Positions 34,600-50,981 are shown, counted from the stretch's first letter. The stretch: 64,000 nucleotides of DNA from Laetiporus sulphureus 93-53 (GCF_001632365.1 NW_024468555.1:186001-250000); one strand, 5' to 3'. Numbers and translations: made by a program. The notes: generated from the sequence alone by a model not told the origin.

Positions 34600-34784
34600 T
34601 TGTACCATGTATTCTTGGTTTCGACCCGAACACAAATTACAGTGTATATACCAATAATGCAGTCGAGAGACCATCACTCCCTGCAAAATTGTCGTCGCCT
34701 ATCTCAAGTCTTCAATGGCGACGAGCGCTTGGGCCTGTGCTCGATCTTCTTCCGTTCGGAATGGTGAGCGCTGCACATGCGGTG
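34600..34784 (-). pseudogene. REV3 3'-end relic trapped between transaldolase copies
   Basis: 34668-34758 matches the last coding part of REV3 (36888-36995; shared CGTCGCCTATCTCAAG and TCTTCAATGGCGACGAGCGC). A 13-bp deletion shifts the frame. 34759-34783 then matches 37491-37514 of REV3 (GAGCGCTGCACATGCGG), skipping about 500 bp, and abuts the transaldolase upstream copy. It cannot encode a functional product and has no promoter of its own. Confidence 0.85.
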
Positions 34785-35413
34785 GACGCGCGTAAAACAG
34801 GTGACAGGCGACCCCAGAGTCGGGCTACGGACGCTTTATGGAGGTGGCCAGTCGGCAGCCGGCGGGTGAGGACAGCGTCACCTTTTCTGCGAATTGGTCT
34901 TTACAAAAATATTGTTCCTGAGCCGTGTCTCGCGGAACCATCTCAGGCTCGCTTTAAGCGCCCGGAGGCAACAAGTGTGAGCCAGCGACGCCTTCGCAAG
35001 TCGTTGTCACTTCTCATGATATCCGAATGAACTCTGGGCGACCACTGCGAGCTGGAATGATGCGGATTGAGGCTGCCTCTTGCACCATCTCAGTCCCTTC
35101 GACCACATGTATCGCCCATGTGGACGCGTCGCTTCCCCGCATCTCGATGACCCCGGATTCAGGTCGCAAATGATGGATTGATGAGAATTCAATCAAGCCG
35201 ATTCTCACCCAAGTCTATCGCATCCAAGATATCGAGAGCCGTGTTTGCCTAGGCATCGGGGAGCGGTACTGATGTGGTCCGACCGGCGTACCTCTCTCCT
35301 GGTCAGCTGCCCGTATGACCCCCGCATTAGGCAGGTGTTTTGAATAGCATATTTATGACAACGTCCGCTTGTAGTCGCACCTTGCGATTGATCACTCTCC
35401 ATACCGCGCAGAC
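34785..35413. promoter_or_regulatory. upstream region of transaldolase copy 2
   Basis: Diverged duplicate of 32625-33193. Short conserved blocks remain among indels, such as ATTGTTCCTGAGCCG, TTTAAGCGCCCG/TATAAGCGCCCG and CCCCGCATTAGGCAGG. No gene is supported. Confidence 0.65.
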
Positions 35414-36778
35414 ATGGCCGCGCATGCCAACCTGTTGACTTATGTTCGCTCTCAAGTGACCGTCGATGTGGACTCCATGGATCCGGCGGTTGCAGCCCGT
35501 CACACGACGGAGACGGTCAAGTTCTGCGACATGACGTCCAACCAAGCCATCGTGTACTCTGAAGCAGCTAAACAAGAGCGCGCCTCGCTTCTAAAGGCTG
35601 CATGCGCACAGACACAAGCAAGTGGAGTTGATGGAGAGCAGCAAGTCACAAATGCTCTGGACATCTTGGTTTGACCGATCGCCTATTTCCAACCTCGGTG
35701 TCTGATCCAGAACGATCAGACCGTCCTCCTGGCAAAGGAAGTCTATCCGTACTTAACCGGTCGTGTGCACGCACAAACCTCCCCATCGGCCGCCTACAAT
35801 ACGGAAGAGACGATCGCACATGCCAAGAGACTGGTAGCTCTCTTTGAGGCCAACGGCATTCCGAAGTAAGTGGCTTGTCAGCGGTATCCCAAGGCGCAAT
35901 CGTAACCTAGCTACACAGATCACGAGTATGCATCAAAATCCCTGCCACGCCGGAATCAATCGTTGCCTGTCAATACCTCGAAAAGATAGGCATCAGCACT
36001 CTCGCAACGTGTCTATTCGCGGCCACGCAAGCCGTTGCGGCGTCCCAAGCGGGATGTCTATACGTTGCGCCGTATTTCAACGGCAAGTGATTACTTACAA
36101 ATGAGGACGTTGCACACTACATTCTGCCCTAACAGAGCTTCGCGTGCATTTCCAACACGAGCTATGGAAGGAATACAAGGACACGGCTAATGAGCACCCC
36201 GGGGCTCGCGTCATTGCGTCGATCGTGAACGTTTACAAAAGCATCGGTTCCAAAACGCTCGTCATGCCCGCCAGGTACGTTATGCGCGCATATTATACAA
36301 TGTGCCTCTGCCAAGCTGATAATCCTCGTACGAAGCATCGTCACCTCCACCGAGGTGCTTCACCCTCGATCTTGATAGCCACCACTCCCAATCACCGCTG
36401 ACGATTGCCTAGGCAGTAGCGCTGGTGTCTCTCCATCCGGACCACCTGACGCTGTCAGCAGCAGTGCTCGACCAGCTCGCCGCAACCGACCAAACCGCAT
36501 TAACGCCGAACGATCCCAAGCCCCACCACCCAGAGGTCGGTCTCAGTGCAGGTGACGTAGCATCACAACGTCGCTCGTGTACGGATGCTGACACGTCGAC
36601 CACGAAAGACTCCTCGATCATCGAGACGGATTTCCTCGCGAACGGCGCGGATGCGCTCCGGGCTGCATTGTCGGTGGATGCTGAGGCGACGCGCAAGTTG
36701 GCCGATGCTCTCAAGATATTCGACGAGATGGAGCAGAAGACGAAGGAGCTGATCCGCAAAGAGCTGAACCTTGTCTGA
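35414..36778 (+). CDS. transaldolase-like protein, copy 2
   Basis: Paralogue of the gene at 33194 with the same six-exon structure, including the GC-AG third intron (AACG|GCAAGT, donor at 36083) and the 19-nt fifth exon. Exon 1 is 35414-35668, one codon longer near the N-terminus (MAAHANLLTYV). The Schiff-base-type Lys in CIKIPATPESI, the LFAATQAVAAS segment and LVMPAS are kept. The intact frame, matched splice sites and mostly conservative differences suggest that both copies are functional. It lies 109 bp from the convergent REV3 stop. Confidence 0.88.
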
Positions 36779-36887
36779 GAGCTTAATAAGGATGTATAAC
36801 CAATCTGTATCATGTATTTCTTGTCAACATGCTTTCGACCCGAAAACAAACGATGATATATATCATCGACGTCAACAAAAGACCATC

Positions 36888-39800
36888 TCATCCGTCATCC
36901 CCTGCGAAACCGTCGTCGCCTATCTCAAGCTGCCTCACCAGATCTTCAATGGCGACGAGCGCTTCTGCCCTGTGCTCGATCTTCTTCCGCTCAAACAGCC
37001 ACGGACAGTCCAACGATTCGCACTTGATGGGTTCAGCGGTGGCCGTTCCGCAGCAGGAGCCGCAGACCGTTTGAACATTCCATAGTCGGCTCTCGGTCGT
37101 CCGTACCCGGGACAGAAGCTCGGTAATTGTCGGTTGAGGATCGGCACGACAGTCTTCACACAAACCTGCATTCGACGGCCTGTCAAAACGACGTGTTCAA
37201 CTAAATTCGATGCGGCTAGCTTACCTTCTGGTGTGAGGGCACCGCATACGATGCAATTCGAGCTGAGAAAATGATAGTCAATCTTCAGCGTGCCGGGTCC
37301 GTTAGAGTCCTTGTTCGCCTTCCGTGGTGAAATCAACAACGAATCCGCATGATCCGCTCGTATCGTCTTCGGCATTTCGTCATACCAGCTTCTGACATCT
37401 GCGCCGACGAGGTTGAATATGCGTTCGAGAGGCGGGATCAACACTCTGGATATGTAATACGTCGCATCCAGGTGCTTCTGGCTGCAAGGAATGATGAGCG
37501 CTGCACATGCGGTTTCGACAGCGAGCGTACCTGTCGTTCAGGAGAGCCTCAGGAGCTACGGCTCTGTCTACTACCCTGCTATCAGGGTCGCCGCGGACGA
37601 TGATGTACGGTACACGTTCTCCGTATTGAGGCTCGTCAGCAGGATCTTCCACCATACGTCGTGCAGCGACTGTGACACCCGGCGGCGGTGGGACTTTGTC
37701 GCTAGTATAATGGTCAATAAGCGTATCGCATCGGACGTTAGAGCACACACCTGTATGTGCCCATCTTGACCTCCTTTGCAAAGATGAAGTCTTGCACGGA
37801 GACCCTGTCTTCGAGTATCTTCGCCCAGGTGTTACAACAATAATCCTTGACCTTGCTGAGGTCTTGAGTCCTAAAGAGAATTCTGACATATCATATCGTT
37901 AGGTCAGCAGGCATGAAAACCGACGTAAGGGCACCCACTTAAGGCACGCCTCCACCATCTTCTGCTGAGCCGGGATCCCATCTCTACGGACGGTCTCAAT
38001 CCCCTTCGCGTCGAACACCGGTTCCTTGTCATCTGGATTCTCAAACTTGAAACCCACGTAGCGTTTCTTCGCCATGAGCACGCAGGGAAGGTAAACCTGG
38101 CATCATCAGTCCTATTGTGCTTATGGAGCGGAGTAGAGTCTACGTACCTTTTCGAACTTGAGTTTTACCGGAACAGGGTTCGACGCAGTGATCGTTTCTG
38201 CCATCTCGTAGCCGATTCGGAACGCTTGCTCCTTAGTCTTGCCAGGGAGGTACACAAACAGTGAGTCTGTGTCGCCGTAAACTACTTTGGCGCCCCATTT
38301 CTTGGTCGAATCAATCACGCGTATTGCCTATAACATGGTGAACTTCGAATGAGGACTTGTCTCAAAAGACGTACCTCCTCCAGAGTTTCACGACCACTTT
38401 GGACAATACTATCCGCGATCTCTACAGCCGGCATTCGACCGGAATAAGTGGCGCTTGTGTAACCATAAGTGACGTTGGCGATGAATTTGAGACCCAATTG
38501 ACGTGCGTCAAGGACCCTTCTGAGGGCCTGCCAATCACCATTAGAAACCCTCTGTGCACATATGACCATAACGCACCTTGTCATCCTTCACTCCCTTCAT
38601 TGCTTGCTTCACCATTACTCGCGTTTCCAGTAATTCCGTCAGCATCCTGCCGAGCAACCCCTTGCGGACCTCGGGTTTCACATACATTATACCATTAGGT
38701 GCGACTAGATACAACATGAACAGATCTCCAGGAAAAGCTAAGGTGCAGACTCACCAATAATATGATCTTGTAGAGACTCCAGCAAGCCCGGCGGTTGATG
38801 CAACTCCGTGACGCCGAATTTGTTTTGTCCCTTGAAATCAGATACACGACCGAGACAAGTAGAGTAACAGTAGTTGTAGGCGATCATGATAGATGGATAC
38901 AGAGATTGAAAGTCTAAAACTACAAGGGGGCTATTGTAGAAAGCCGAGAGCGGCTCCATGATTAAGGGCATGCATTCAGCCGCATTTTGCTTTCCGACCT
39001 GCAAATCCAGTCAATAGCGCTCCTAATCACGAACGTTACACTCACATCCTGCTTGCTCGGCGATAGCAGTACAAAACTCTCCGGCTTGGCGATTCTGAAC
39101 ATGAACGACTCTACTTTGAACTGCGAGCCGCGACTGAGGACCGAGAAAAAATCCACTCCGAAAATGCGAGCAAATTCTCTGTAAAGCATTCAGGATGAGT
39201 GCGCCACGGGTCAAGCAGAGTGACGTACGCATTCTTCGTCACAACCTCTGCAACGTCAAGGATTTCCAACACCGTAACAGCGCGGATGGAGAAGTATCGT
39301 AGGAGATTAGCCGTTTGGTACGGATGAGGACTATGGTACCACTCTGTCAACGTCTTCGCGGAGTATCGAGGAGTCCTGAATGAAGGTGATATTCAACGTA
39401 CAGTCGCAGAACCACACGAAAAAGTCTTACCGTCTACGGAGAAGTTGAAAGACAACATGCTCAAAAGAGTGACTAGTGAAGTTCTGTTCGGCGCGCATGA
39501 TTCGCCAAACGTTCAGTACGTGCCGACCGACAGCCTGGAAAGTCGATGTCATACGCATCCCCCATTGATCTGATCCACCGCTATGTCGACCGGGGGCTCT
39601 TGAGATCTGCTCCCCAATGTCAAGCCCTACGAGCTTGCAATATCACGTCTTATCCATCTCCCAACACGATCAAATGCACGCACCATAAGTAGATGCTCGC
39701 GCACTCAGGTATCCCCAGGATGCAGACTGCACCTCCCAACCGACGACGATATCAGGATCGAGAGCCCAGACTAAATCGATGAGGTGATTCAACAGGTCAA

Positions 39801-42800
39801 GCTCGCTGTTGACGGCGTCCATCCGTACGCTCTGTAACCTGCGCGGGTTGACTTGATCACCTTCGACAACAATCATGCCAGTCTCGCACGCGAAGCCTGC
39901 GCTCCCTCGGTCCGCGATATCTGCAGAGTCTTGATATGCGTAGAAAATAGCAAGAACCTCATCTTCCGCAGGATCTGGCAAGCGTCCCTCCCTAGATGGT
40001 GCTGATTCACGTTCAACACAAGCTAAGCATAAAATCAGAACCGACTTGCCAAATACTTCGAGCGAGAACAAGCTCATATTCTGTCGTTCACGAATCGCAC
40101 TTTCTGCCGGTTTGAGAGGGCTTCCCTTCAGCCCATATGGGTTCGCTTGAGTTGAACCATCGATCTATTGTGACATTTATAGATACCTCTGCAAGAAATG
40201 AAGAGGAAGGCGTGGGACATACCTGAGAGTGCTTCTTAACAGACGTTGGCGCTGAATTGTGCGTCCTTGGATGGTCACGCAACCATTGCCGTACTTCCTT
40301 AGCAGACGGCGGACAGCTGGCATACTCCCAACCATGTATGCGACTAGAATTGGAAAGTGTTGGACTACTCGACACCAGCGAAGCGGAAGATGGACCATTA
40401 GAACCGCTGTCCCAATCTTCAAGGACGCTCAATCCCTTCCCACCCTTCAAGTTGAACACCAGCCCAGCGTACTCCCTTGGTCTTTCGGGCGCGTCGCTGG
40501 CCCTCGAATAATGCGGATCGATGTAGACTTTGCTGGGAATGGCAAAATCATCAACGCTTGCAGACAATTCTGCCGCGGATGGAGGAAGATAAGCATAGAC
40601 GTATAAATTATGTCGTCGTCGACGCAATGAAGGGACTGGTGACCGGTTAGAACTGGTATCCTGCAACGATCTCCGCGTTAACGATGCGGAAGACTCCAGT
40701 GACAACGAGGTAGCTGAAGATGATGAAAGGACATCATCCACATGATTCTTCCTACGCCGCTTGAGTGGATGGTGAGTTTCAGCGCCTTCATCGTCTGAAG
40801 TATGAGAATGTCGCCGCTTCTTATTCTGTAGGTTGAGAGCATCCGACTCGGACGACACCGCGTCCATTGTGGATGGGACATCAATTCGCTGCTTCATGTG
40901 GGACCTGGCGCGGTCTCCGTGAGATTTAGAACAATAGAGCAGTATATGCGACTTCACAGCAATGGAATCGTGTTGTAACTTGCGATGTGCAAATCAATGC
41001 TTATGCCCGATGATTCACCCTTTGACCGCGATGGTTTCGTTGGGTTGGTTGGCTTTGCTAGGTTCGTCGGTCGAGCAGGTCTGGTGGGAGATAAGACACT
41101 GCCCTCTTCAATAGGTCGAATTTGAGGTCGTGGTTTCACGGGTGTCGTCGGAAGCGAATCACCCCAGTATTCGACAACATCCTCCCTGCGGCGCGGTGAG
41201 CGTACGAAACAGCGACGAAAAAAATGCAACCACACCTTCTTGGTGGGGTTGGAGTTGGAGCCTCCGACAGGACAGATGTCGAACGGTGAGCATCAGATTG
41301 GTCCGCACTAGCAATCAAGCATGGTCAATGTGACGCAGACAATGTTTTCACGGATTGCGCTACCGTGTGAGTTTACGCCAAGCCTCTCCGAACGGATTGG
41401 GCCGCTTTGGAGTCGAAGAACCGTTCAGAAGACTGTGCATGTGCCTAGAATCAGCGGGGGTGCGTGAAATACACGTGCACAAGGATTCGACCTGTTTCTT
41501 TTTTTCTGATCGGAAGCATGGCCGATTTCATTTTCCGCCGGAAATGATTCAGCTGCGAGCTCTTCCTCCGCTCTTCCACCATCAATTGCGTCACCTTCGG
41601 GCTGCTGTTCCCAACCTTCAGTATATAACTCATCAATGGCCTGGCTGAAAAGCAGTGTCTCATCCACATCAATTTCGTGCTCATCTGCTTGCTTGGAAAT
41701 TTGTGAACTCAATGACTGGCTTGATTGCGTTGGTGCATAGGGATTGTCCGCAGCCGATGTCTTCGCGCCTTCTCCGCTTTCACTATCTTGCGGTCTAGAT
41801 GGCTTCCACATCTTCCATTTGTTCTCCCAAAGTGATTCTATGCTCTCGAACGTCGTCATGACCCACCGCTCCCAGCCTGTATCACTTCGCGGGGTCTTCT
41901 CCATTTCTCCTTCTCTCTCGATCCTCCTCCTAACTTCTTCCCACCACCTTGCTTCCGCTACCCATTCCCTGCTCGTTACTCTCGAGTCTGCACTAGGATC
42001 CTTGGGGATTTCCGGAGAGGGTGTAAGACCTTTCGCGATACGGCGGCGGCGTTCATCTTCCCAAAGCTCGCGTACGCTGAGCACGAGAGGTTCGGGAGGA
42101 AGGGGAGGAGCAGGAGTTTGCAACTTGTGGTGAATGTTACGAGCTGACAGCAACCGCCGGTTCAGAATCTGATGAGCGATGACGTCGACTTCGAGAGGCA
42201 TGCGAGACTGGCGAGGATGCGGTGAGGTCCGAAAGACGGGTGGCTTCCCTTCGCCTTCACCCTCGTGCGCAGATTTGGTCTCTTCCTCTCGGCCTCGCTG
42301 CCAGATCTCGCCGAGATCCATCCATCCGCACCCATAGAGCCCAAAGTCGCATAAGAATTGAAGAGGATAGCTGAGATGGCTTTCATACACACGAAATCTG
42401 GTCCTCATGACGGTTCCGGACTGCAGGATGGCTACCGCACGGCTTTTATATGCTGGGTCGGCGATGTGAACCTTGAGAAAAGGGGAATATGATGAATGAA
42501 AGCCATAGAAATGTACCCCTTTCACGAGCACGACTGCACGAATGAACTGAGATTTTGGTGAGCGTGGATCTCGCTTAAAAGAAAGGGCAATAGCATGATT
42601 TAGAGAATAATTTAGCTTCGAGATGTAGTGATTGACTTGAATGACAATAATGGTGAGCATCGACCCGCGTTTTCAAGCTTTAGCATTTGCTTACCATCGT
42701 TAGGGTTCATCTTGCCCGGGTATTCCACGAAAAAGTATGGGTATACTTGATGGACATGTATACATGCCTTTTGACCATTAGAGGCTTCCCCGTATATTCT

Positions 42801-42908
42801 GATAATAGGTACGCGAGGGAGCGTGGTGTTATCCAATGGACCCGCTTGTGCAAGCGTATGGTCAATCTGATTTACTCGTACGCACAAGGATGCGGTGGTA
42901 TCTTTCAT
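36888..42908 (-). CDS. REV3: DNA polymerase zeta catalytic subunit Rev3
   Basis: Family B polymerase for translesion synthesis past DNA damage, working with Rev7 and Rev1. The N-terminal exon (MKDTTASLCVRVNQID...RVPIIRIYG) and NHAIALSFKRDP match the Rev3 N-domain, followed by a long disordered insert. The Rev3-specific EYAGLVFNLKGGKGLSVLED lies near 40400. Exonuclease-like domain around 39100-40077, polymerase motif II DFQSLYPSIM near 38910, and motif C YGDTDSLFV near 38265. At the C-terminus are two Cys clusters, CIVCGA...LCEDC and VCGSCC...CESLDC, the second fitting the Fe-S CysB site that contacts Pol31/Pol32. Many short introns; not every border was verified. The last exon was partly copied into 34600-34784. 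Confidence 0.92.
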
Positions 42909-43318
42909 CTCGCATGATGCAAGAAAGAACTGTGGAAGACAAGGGGGAAAACTGGCAATGAGACCTTGCTAACTCAGGAGCCCTGGCCACCGAGTGGGAC
43001 GGGAGGCGCCGAACCGCGTCGCACGTCCACCACGCGTCGCAACGATCACGTGATACGCCATCGTACGCGACATAACGCGCGACGTCCAAATTCTTTCTGC
43101 GATGGCACACTACCTCACACTACCCGCCATCCATGTTCCCGTCTGGCGAATATGTACTTATGCTGCACTTGCTTCTTGGATGGACTAGCCATCAGGGTGA
43201 AAACTTATGCAGCAAACAATCTCAGTACTTGGTACCTTTGTTGTACACCTTCCAATTTATACACATGGGTCGCGTCTCCATCTGTAATGTTCAACCGTTT
43301 CATCCCGTCCAAAAGCTT
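42909..43318. promoter_or_regulatory. REV3 upstream region
   Basis: The 410 bp between the REV3 start and the stop of the next minus gene. It should hold the REV3 promoter and the epimerase 3' UTR. Short plus-strand ORFs here are antisense chance frames. Confidence 0.4.
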
Positions 43319-46635
<3,317 letters not shown>

Positions 46636-48888
46636 ATGGAACCCGGTTTCTCGGTCGACGATGTCGGTACTCTTGGCTGCCGTATTACCAGCTGCATCTG
46701 AATATAATTCGATTTTCTTTAGATTGCGCCGATTGCTATCCTCATGGATGAGCTACGATCCGAGGATGTTCAACTTCGACTGAACGCGATCCACCGCATC
46801 TCGACAATCGCTCTCGCGCTGGGGCCGGAACGTGCTCGCGACGAACTCATTCCGTTTCTACAAGACTCAGTGGACGACGAGGATGAGGTGTTGCTAGCGC
46901 TTGCGGAGGAGTTGGGGAGTAATTTTGAGGAGTACATCGGAGGAAACGAATACGCCCATCTACTTTTGGGGCCACTGGAGAATCTTTGCGCGGTGGAAGA
47001 GACGCTTGTCAGAGACAAGGTGCGTCCGTTGCTTCTCCCAGCGAGGGCCATGCTTCTATAAGGCGTGTTACTTCGACGTATATGCTCACTTCCTCGATTA
47101 CCATTAGGCCGCGGAATCCATCACCAAAATCTCCGCGGCGCTCAGTCAAGCCCAGATCGAGAAATACTACATTCCTCTCCTGCAAAGACTATCGCATGGA
47201 GGATGGTTCACCTCCCGCACGTCGTCATGTGCACTATACGCCCCGGTGTACGACAAAGTCGCGCCCCAGGTGCAGGATGAGTTGCGTAGAGGATTTGCCG
47301 CTTTGGGGACGGACGATACGCCAATGGTGCGACGGGCGGCGGCGAAGTGGCTGGGTGTACGTCTTCACGTACTTCTTATGAGATATGTTTTGCGCTGATC
47401 GTGCTCGATACTATCCAGCCCCTGGCGAAGAAGTTCTCGAAGCCTCACGTTCTTGCGGATGGTCTCGCTATCTATCGTAGACTGCAATCGGATGATCAGG
47501 ACTCCGTCCGTCTATTGACCGTGGAGGACCTCATTGCAATAGCTCAACAACTCACGCCGGCGGAAGTAAAGGATCAGTTACTGAAGCAGATCAGGCAGAC
47601 CGTGTCTGACAAAAGCTGGCGAGTGCGGTATATGGCAGCCAGCCACTTCAACGAGGTCGGTAATATGGTAGATGCCATTTGAGATTATGCTGATTATGAT
47701 CAGCTTGCGGAAGCGGTTGGGCAAGAATTGGTCCGGGAGGAGTTCATCGGGCACTTTGTTCAATTGCTCAAGGACAATGAAGCTGAGGTCCGTATTGCTG
47801 CCGCAGGCCAAGTTCCAGGTACGCGATTCCCTTTGTCCAGGAATGCTTGAGAAAGTAACGTTCATCCAGGCTTCGCCAAGCTTCTCGAGAAGGAAGTGAT
47901 CCTTGCACGTATTATTCCATGCGTGCGAGAACTCTGTCAGGATACTTCCCAACACGTCCGAGCTTCTCTTGCAAACCAAATCAGTGGTCTCGCTCCGTTG
48001 CTCGGCAAGGACTCGACGATTGAACACTTGCTTCCGTTGTTCCTCCATTTGCTCAAGGATGAGTTCCCGGAGGTTCGCTTAAATATCATCAGCAAGCTTG
48101 AACAGGTCAACGCGGGTACGTGCGCAGATCTTTTCGTATCTGTAAGGGCTGACGTGGTCGAAGTGATTGGTATTGATTTGTTGTCGGAGAGCTTGCTACC
48201 GGCCATTGTTGAACTGGCCGAAGACAAATCATGGCGAGTGCGACAGGCCATCATCGAATATATCCCTCTTCTTGCAACCCAGCTTGGCAAGGAATTCTTC
48301 GACGAACAGCTGGGCAACCTTTGCATGTCCTGGCTTGGCGACACCGTCTTCAGCATTAGGGAGGCCGCTATCGTCAACTTGAAGAAGCTCACAGAAGTCT
48401 TTGGCGTTGACTGGGCCAAGGTCCAGATCGTGCCGAAGGTGGTCGGCATGGGTCAGCACCCAAATTACCTCTATAGAATGACTACTGTGCAGGCCATCAC
48501 AGTGAGTATTATTTTTCTTCTTGCGTAGATTGTTCCCTTACACCTGAACAAGGTCATTGCTCCGTCCCTCACTCTCGATATCGTTCGCGGAGAGATACTC
48601 GACACCCTCCTGCAATTGGCGAATGACCCTATACCCAACATCCGCTTTAATGTCGCTAAGGCTCTAGAAGTTCTTGCTGACACGTTCGGCAGCAGTCCAG
48701 AGGGAAAGCAATTGACGCAACAGAAGATTGTCCCGGTATTAGACGTATTGAAAAATGACCAGGATGCTGACGTGCGATTCTTCGCATCCCGTGCGCTGCA
48801 GAAAGCACATGAGATAGGAGGTGAGTACTCTTTGATCGTGCAGCAATAAATGTCGATTTCTGAAATATGTGCCTGAACGTTAGCTTGA
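46636..48888 (+). CDS. TPD3: PP2A scaffold (A) subunit, HEAT-repeat protein
   Basis: Scaffold that joins catalytic and regulatory subunits of protein phosphatase 2A. Start ATG 46636 sits in CCACCATGG. Exon 1 (MEPGFSVDD) joins [20 protein letters not shown], the PR65 N-terminus. HEAT repeats follow throughout: [87 protein letters not shown]. Seven or more exons with short introns (for example before [11 protein letters not shown] and before [10 protein letters not shown]). The last intron, 48821-48883, gives EIGA and a stop at 48886-48888; without it the frame would end at 48849. Confidence 0.93.
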
Positions 48889-49542
48889 GGGTGTCCATAT
48901 ATAGTCCTTACAATCGCCATTCGAAGCTCCTATTCTACCACATTCTCTTTGTTTTCTTACCGTTGTCAATGGCCGAAGAACAAGAATGTAATGTACAAGC
49001 TTTGTCACGATGTCTCTATTCGTCAGGCTCCGGTTGACGTATCAAAGGCGTGGTGGCTTATTCGACAATCAAGCAGTGACAGGCCTGGAGAGGTTTCAGA
49101 ATAACCGCGCCACTGGAATCTGGTTTCTAGCCTATGGTAGCCGATAGAAGAGCTTTCAGAGAAGCTCAGCAAAACAGACCTCATGGATGCATGACAATGA
49201 CTACTCCGCGCGACTGCCAAGATCGGTGATTTGTCGGTGCAAGTAACATGCCGCTCCATGGTCCCATGTCTCGCGCCTCTACTTATCTTGGTGAGTACGA
49301 GCGCGTCAATTGTTGGTGAGACCGGTGCACGTTCTGTTGACACCGCCAAGGAATGTGATGTGAACGATCCAATCACCGATCCAACGCTACCGCACGGTGC
49401 ACGGATCGGCCGGAGTCCGTTGTTAGGTGACCGAAGACCGGTACCATAAAGGCGTCGGCTAAATCTCGCCTTTTCGCCTTTCTGGTTCCCACCTCTCATC
49501 GTATAGCAGTCTGTCGTTCCTTTGAGCCCACGATCGTTTACC
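48889..49542. promoter_or_regulatory. PP2A-A 3' flank and upstream of secreted-protein gene
   Basis: About 650 bp. A 173-codon frame on the minus strand (49023-49544) runs through the presumed promoter of the next gene and has no domain or splice support. No other feature is visible. Confidence 0.4.
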
Positions 49543-50306
49543 ATGGCCCGCTTTTCCGCCCTACTTTTCCTGGCCGCCGCGCTTCCCTTCGTACTCGCTG
49601 GCTCGGACAGTTGCGCAGACTCCGAATTCTAGTGAGTGTTTGTAGAAAGTCGCCTTATGCTTCGTTTCTCTCTTTGCTGACGTGTGCTTTCTCGAAAGTT
49701 ATGGAATCAAAGACTGCTGTCTTCCGTATGGCGGTACATCCAATACGACATCGCCTCCTCAGGGGAATGAGCAATGCCCTACAAACGGCTGGTACTGGCA
49801 CGACGGCAAAGAGGCCTGTGTTCCGAAGAAGCCGGTTGATCAAAGCCCTACTCCCCAGTGCTCTGGTGGCTGGGAGTGGAACGAGTCTTCCTCTACCTGC
49901 TGCGAGCCCCACACCACGACGACGTCCGCATCGCCGACTCCATCTGCAAAGGGCATCAGCTCGCACCACAAACGTATTCTGAAATCGCGTAACAACCCCC
50001 TCTGCCCCGACAACTTGGAGGCTTGCCCCATTGCCGGCTTGGGTGGGCTCACGGGAGACTATGAGTGCCTCGATACCATCGCTGAGCTTGAGTCGTGCGG
50101 TGGTTGCGCATCCACTGGAGAAGGACAGGACTGCGCTGCCATCGAGGGTATATGGAATGTGGGGTGCGTGCGCGGGCACTGCGCAAGTAAGTCGGGTCAT
50201 GTCATATCAACCGAGATCATGGGCATCTGACCACGATATGGAAGTTTATACCTGTGCACAGGGTTACAAACGGTCTGCAGATGGGAAATCGTGCATCAAA
50301 CTATGA
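49543..50306 (+). CDS. secreted Cys-rich protein, CPL1/PriA-type domain
   Basis: Extracellular or wall protein of the basidiomycete CPL1/PriA family. The signal peptide is [20 protein letters not shown]. Three exons: 49543-49631, 49699-50186 and 50245-50306. Junctions give [17 protein letters not shown] and [18 protein letters not shown]. The C-terminal domain shows the family Cys pattern: [43 protein letters not shown] and C near the end. The N-terminal half carries extra Cys ([19 protein letters not shown]) and a Thr/Ser-rich linker. In Cryptococcus CPL1 is tied to capsule formation and host interaction; in mushrooms PriA is linked to fruiting. The role here is not known. Confidence 0.85.
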
Positions 50307-50981
50307 GTGTGGTTCAGCTGCTCAGCTGGACGCACAGAACCGCAAGCACCTGAGGCAATGTCCTCGACGTATCATCATCATGAACAACCTTATATTCTCC
50401 TAACTTTCCCACCTTCCTTGAGAGCCACTGTTCTTTAAATTATACCCGCGTCGCTTGGTTCGGGCTGGGCTCGTCATTACATGGCTGCAACGTTGGAATG
50501 GATACTCACGTACATTCTGGACTCTCATACTGATGATAGTTTCCTTACATTCACGTCGCCCCATGCTCGGTCACGTCCCCTGTGGCGTCCATGTAGTACG
50601 TACTATGCCGCAAGCTGCATGTTTGTGTCGTTTGTCTGCAGGAGTGCCACATATACCGATTCTGTTTCGTCGGAAAATTGCGATTAGATACTATTCAGGC
50701 GCTTATATGGGTGGCAAAACGGTGTTAGAGTCACGTGAGCGCGACGCGTCGGTGGGGGCCAATGAGAATGCGGAGGAATGGCCGAGCCGTCAAACAAGGT
50801 TCAGTTGAGTCGCGCTATATAAGAGGTCTCCTCAACTTCAACACTCGCTTGTCACGTCTTGTCCCGAACGCCCGCCGTCTTTCGCTCGTCTGCTTTATAC
50901 TCTACCTAGTCTCATATTTTTGCAGCGCTAGCCGCTCGCATCCTCTTATCTTCAAAACTAATTATCGGTACCTCAATCACA
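50307..50981. promoter_or_regulatory. intergenic region with TATA-type promoter
   Basis: 3' flank of the CPL1-like gene and upstream region of the next secreted-protein gene. The only strong element is the TATA box listed separately. Confidence 0.5.
50816..50823 (+). promoter_or_regulatory. TATA box upstream of secreted-protein gene
   Basis: TATATAAG lies about 160 bp before the ATG at 50982 and is followed by pyrimidine-rich leader sequence. A clear TATA box suggests strong or regulated expression. Confidence 0.6.

Larger units (their letters stand above)
32621..36780 (+). repeat. direct tandem segmental duplication, about 2.2-kb unit
   Basis: Unit 1 runs about 32621-34784 and unit 2 about 34785-36780. 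Each carries a promoter region and a complete transaldolase-like gene, with start codons 2,220 bp apart. Unit 1 ends with the REV3-derived relic at 34600-34784. Exons are much more alike than the upstream regions, and introns have diverged moderately, so the event is not very recent. Confidence 0.9.

Noticed and set aside
49023..49544. 173-codon minus-strand ORF upstream of the CPL1-like gene.
   Set aside because: It starts antisense within the leader of the secreted-protein gene, begins with a non-ATG codon, has no domain and no splice logic, and lies in a promoter region.
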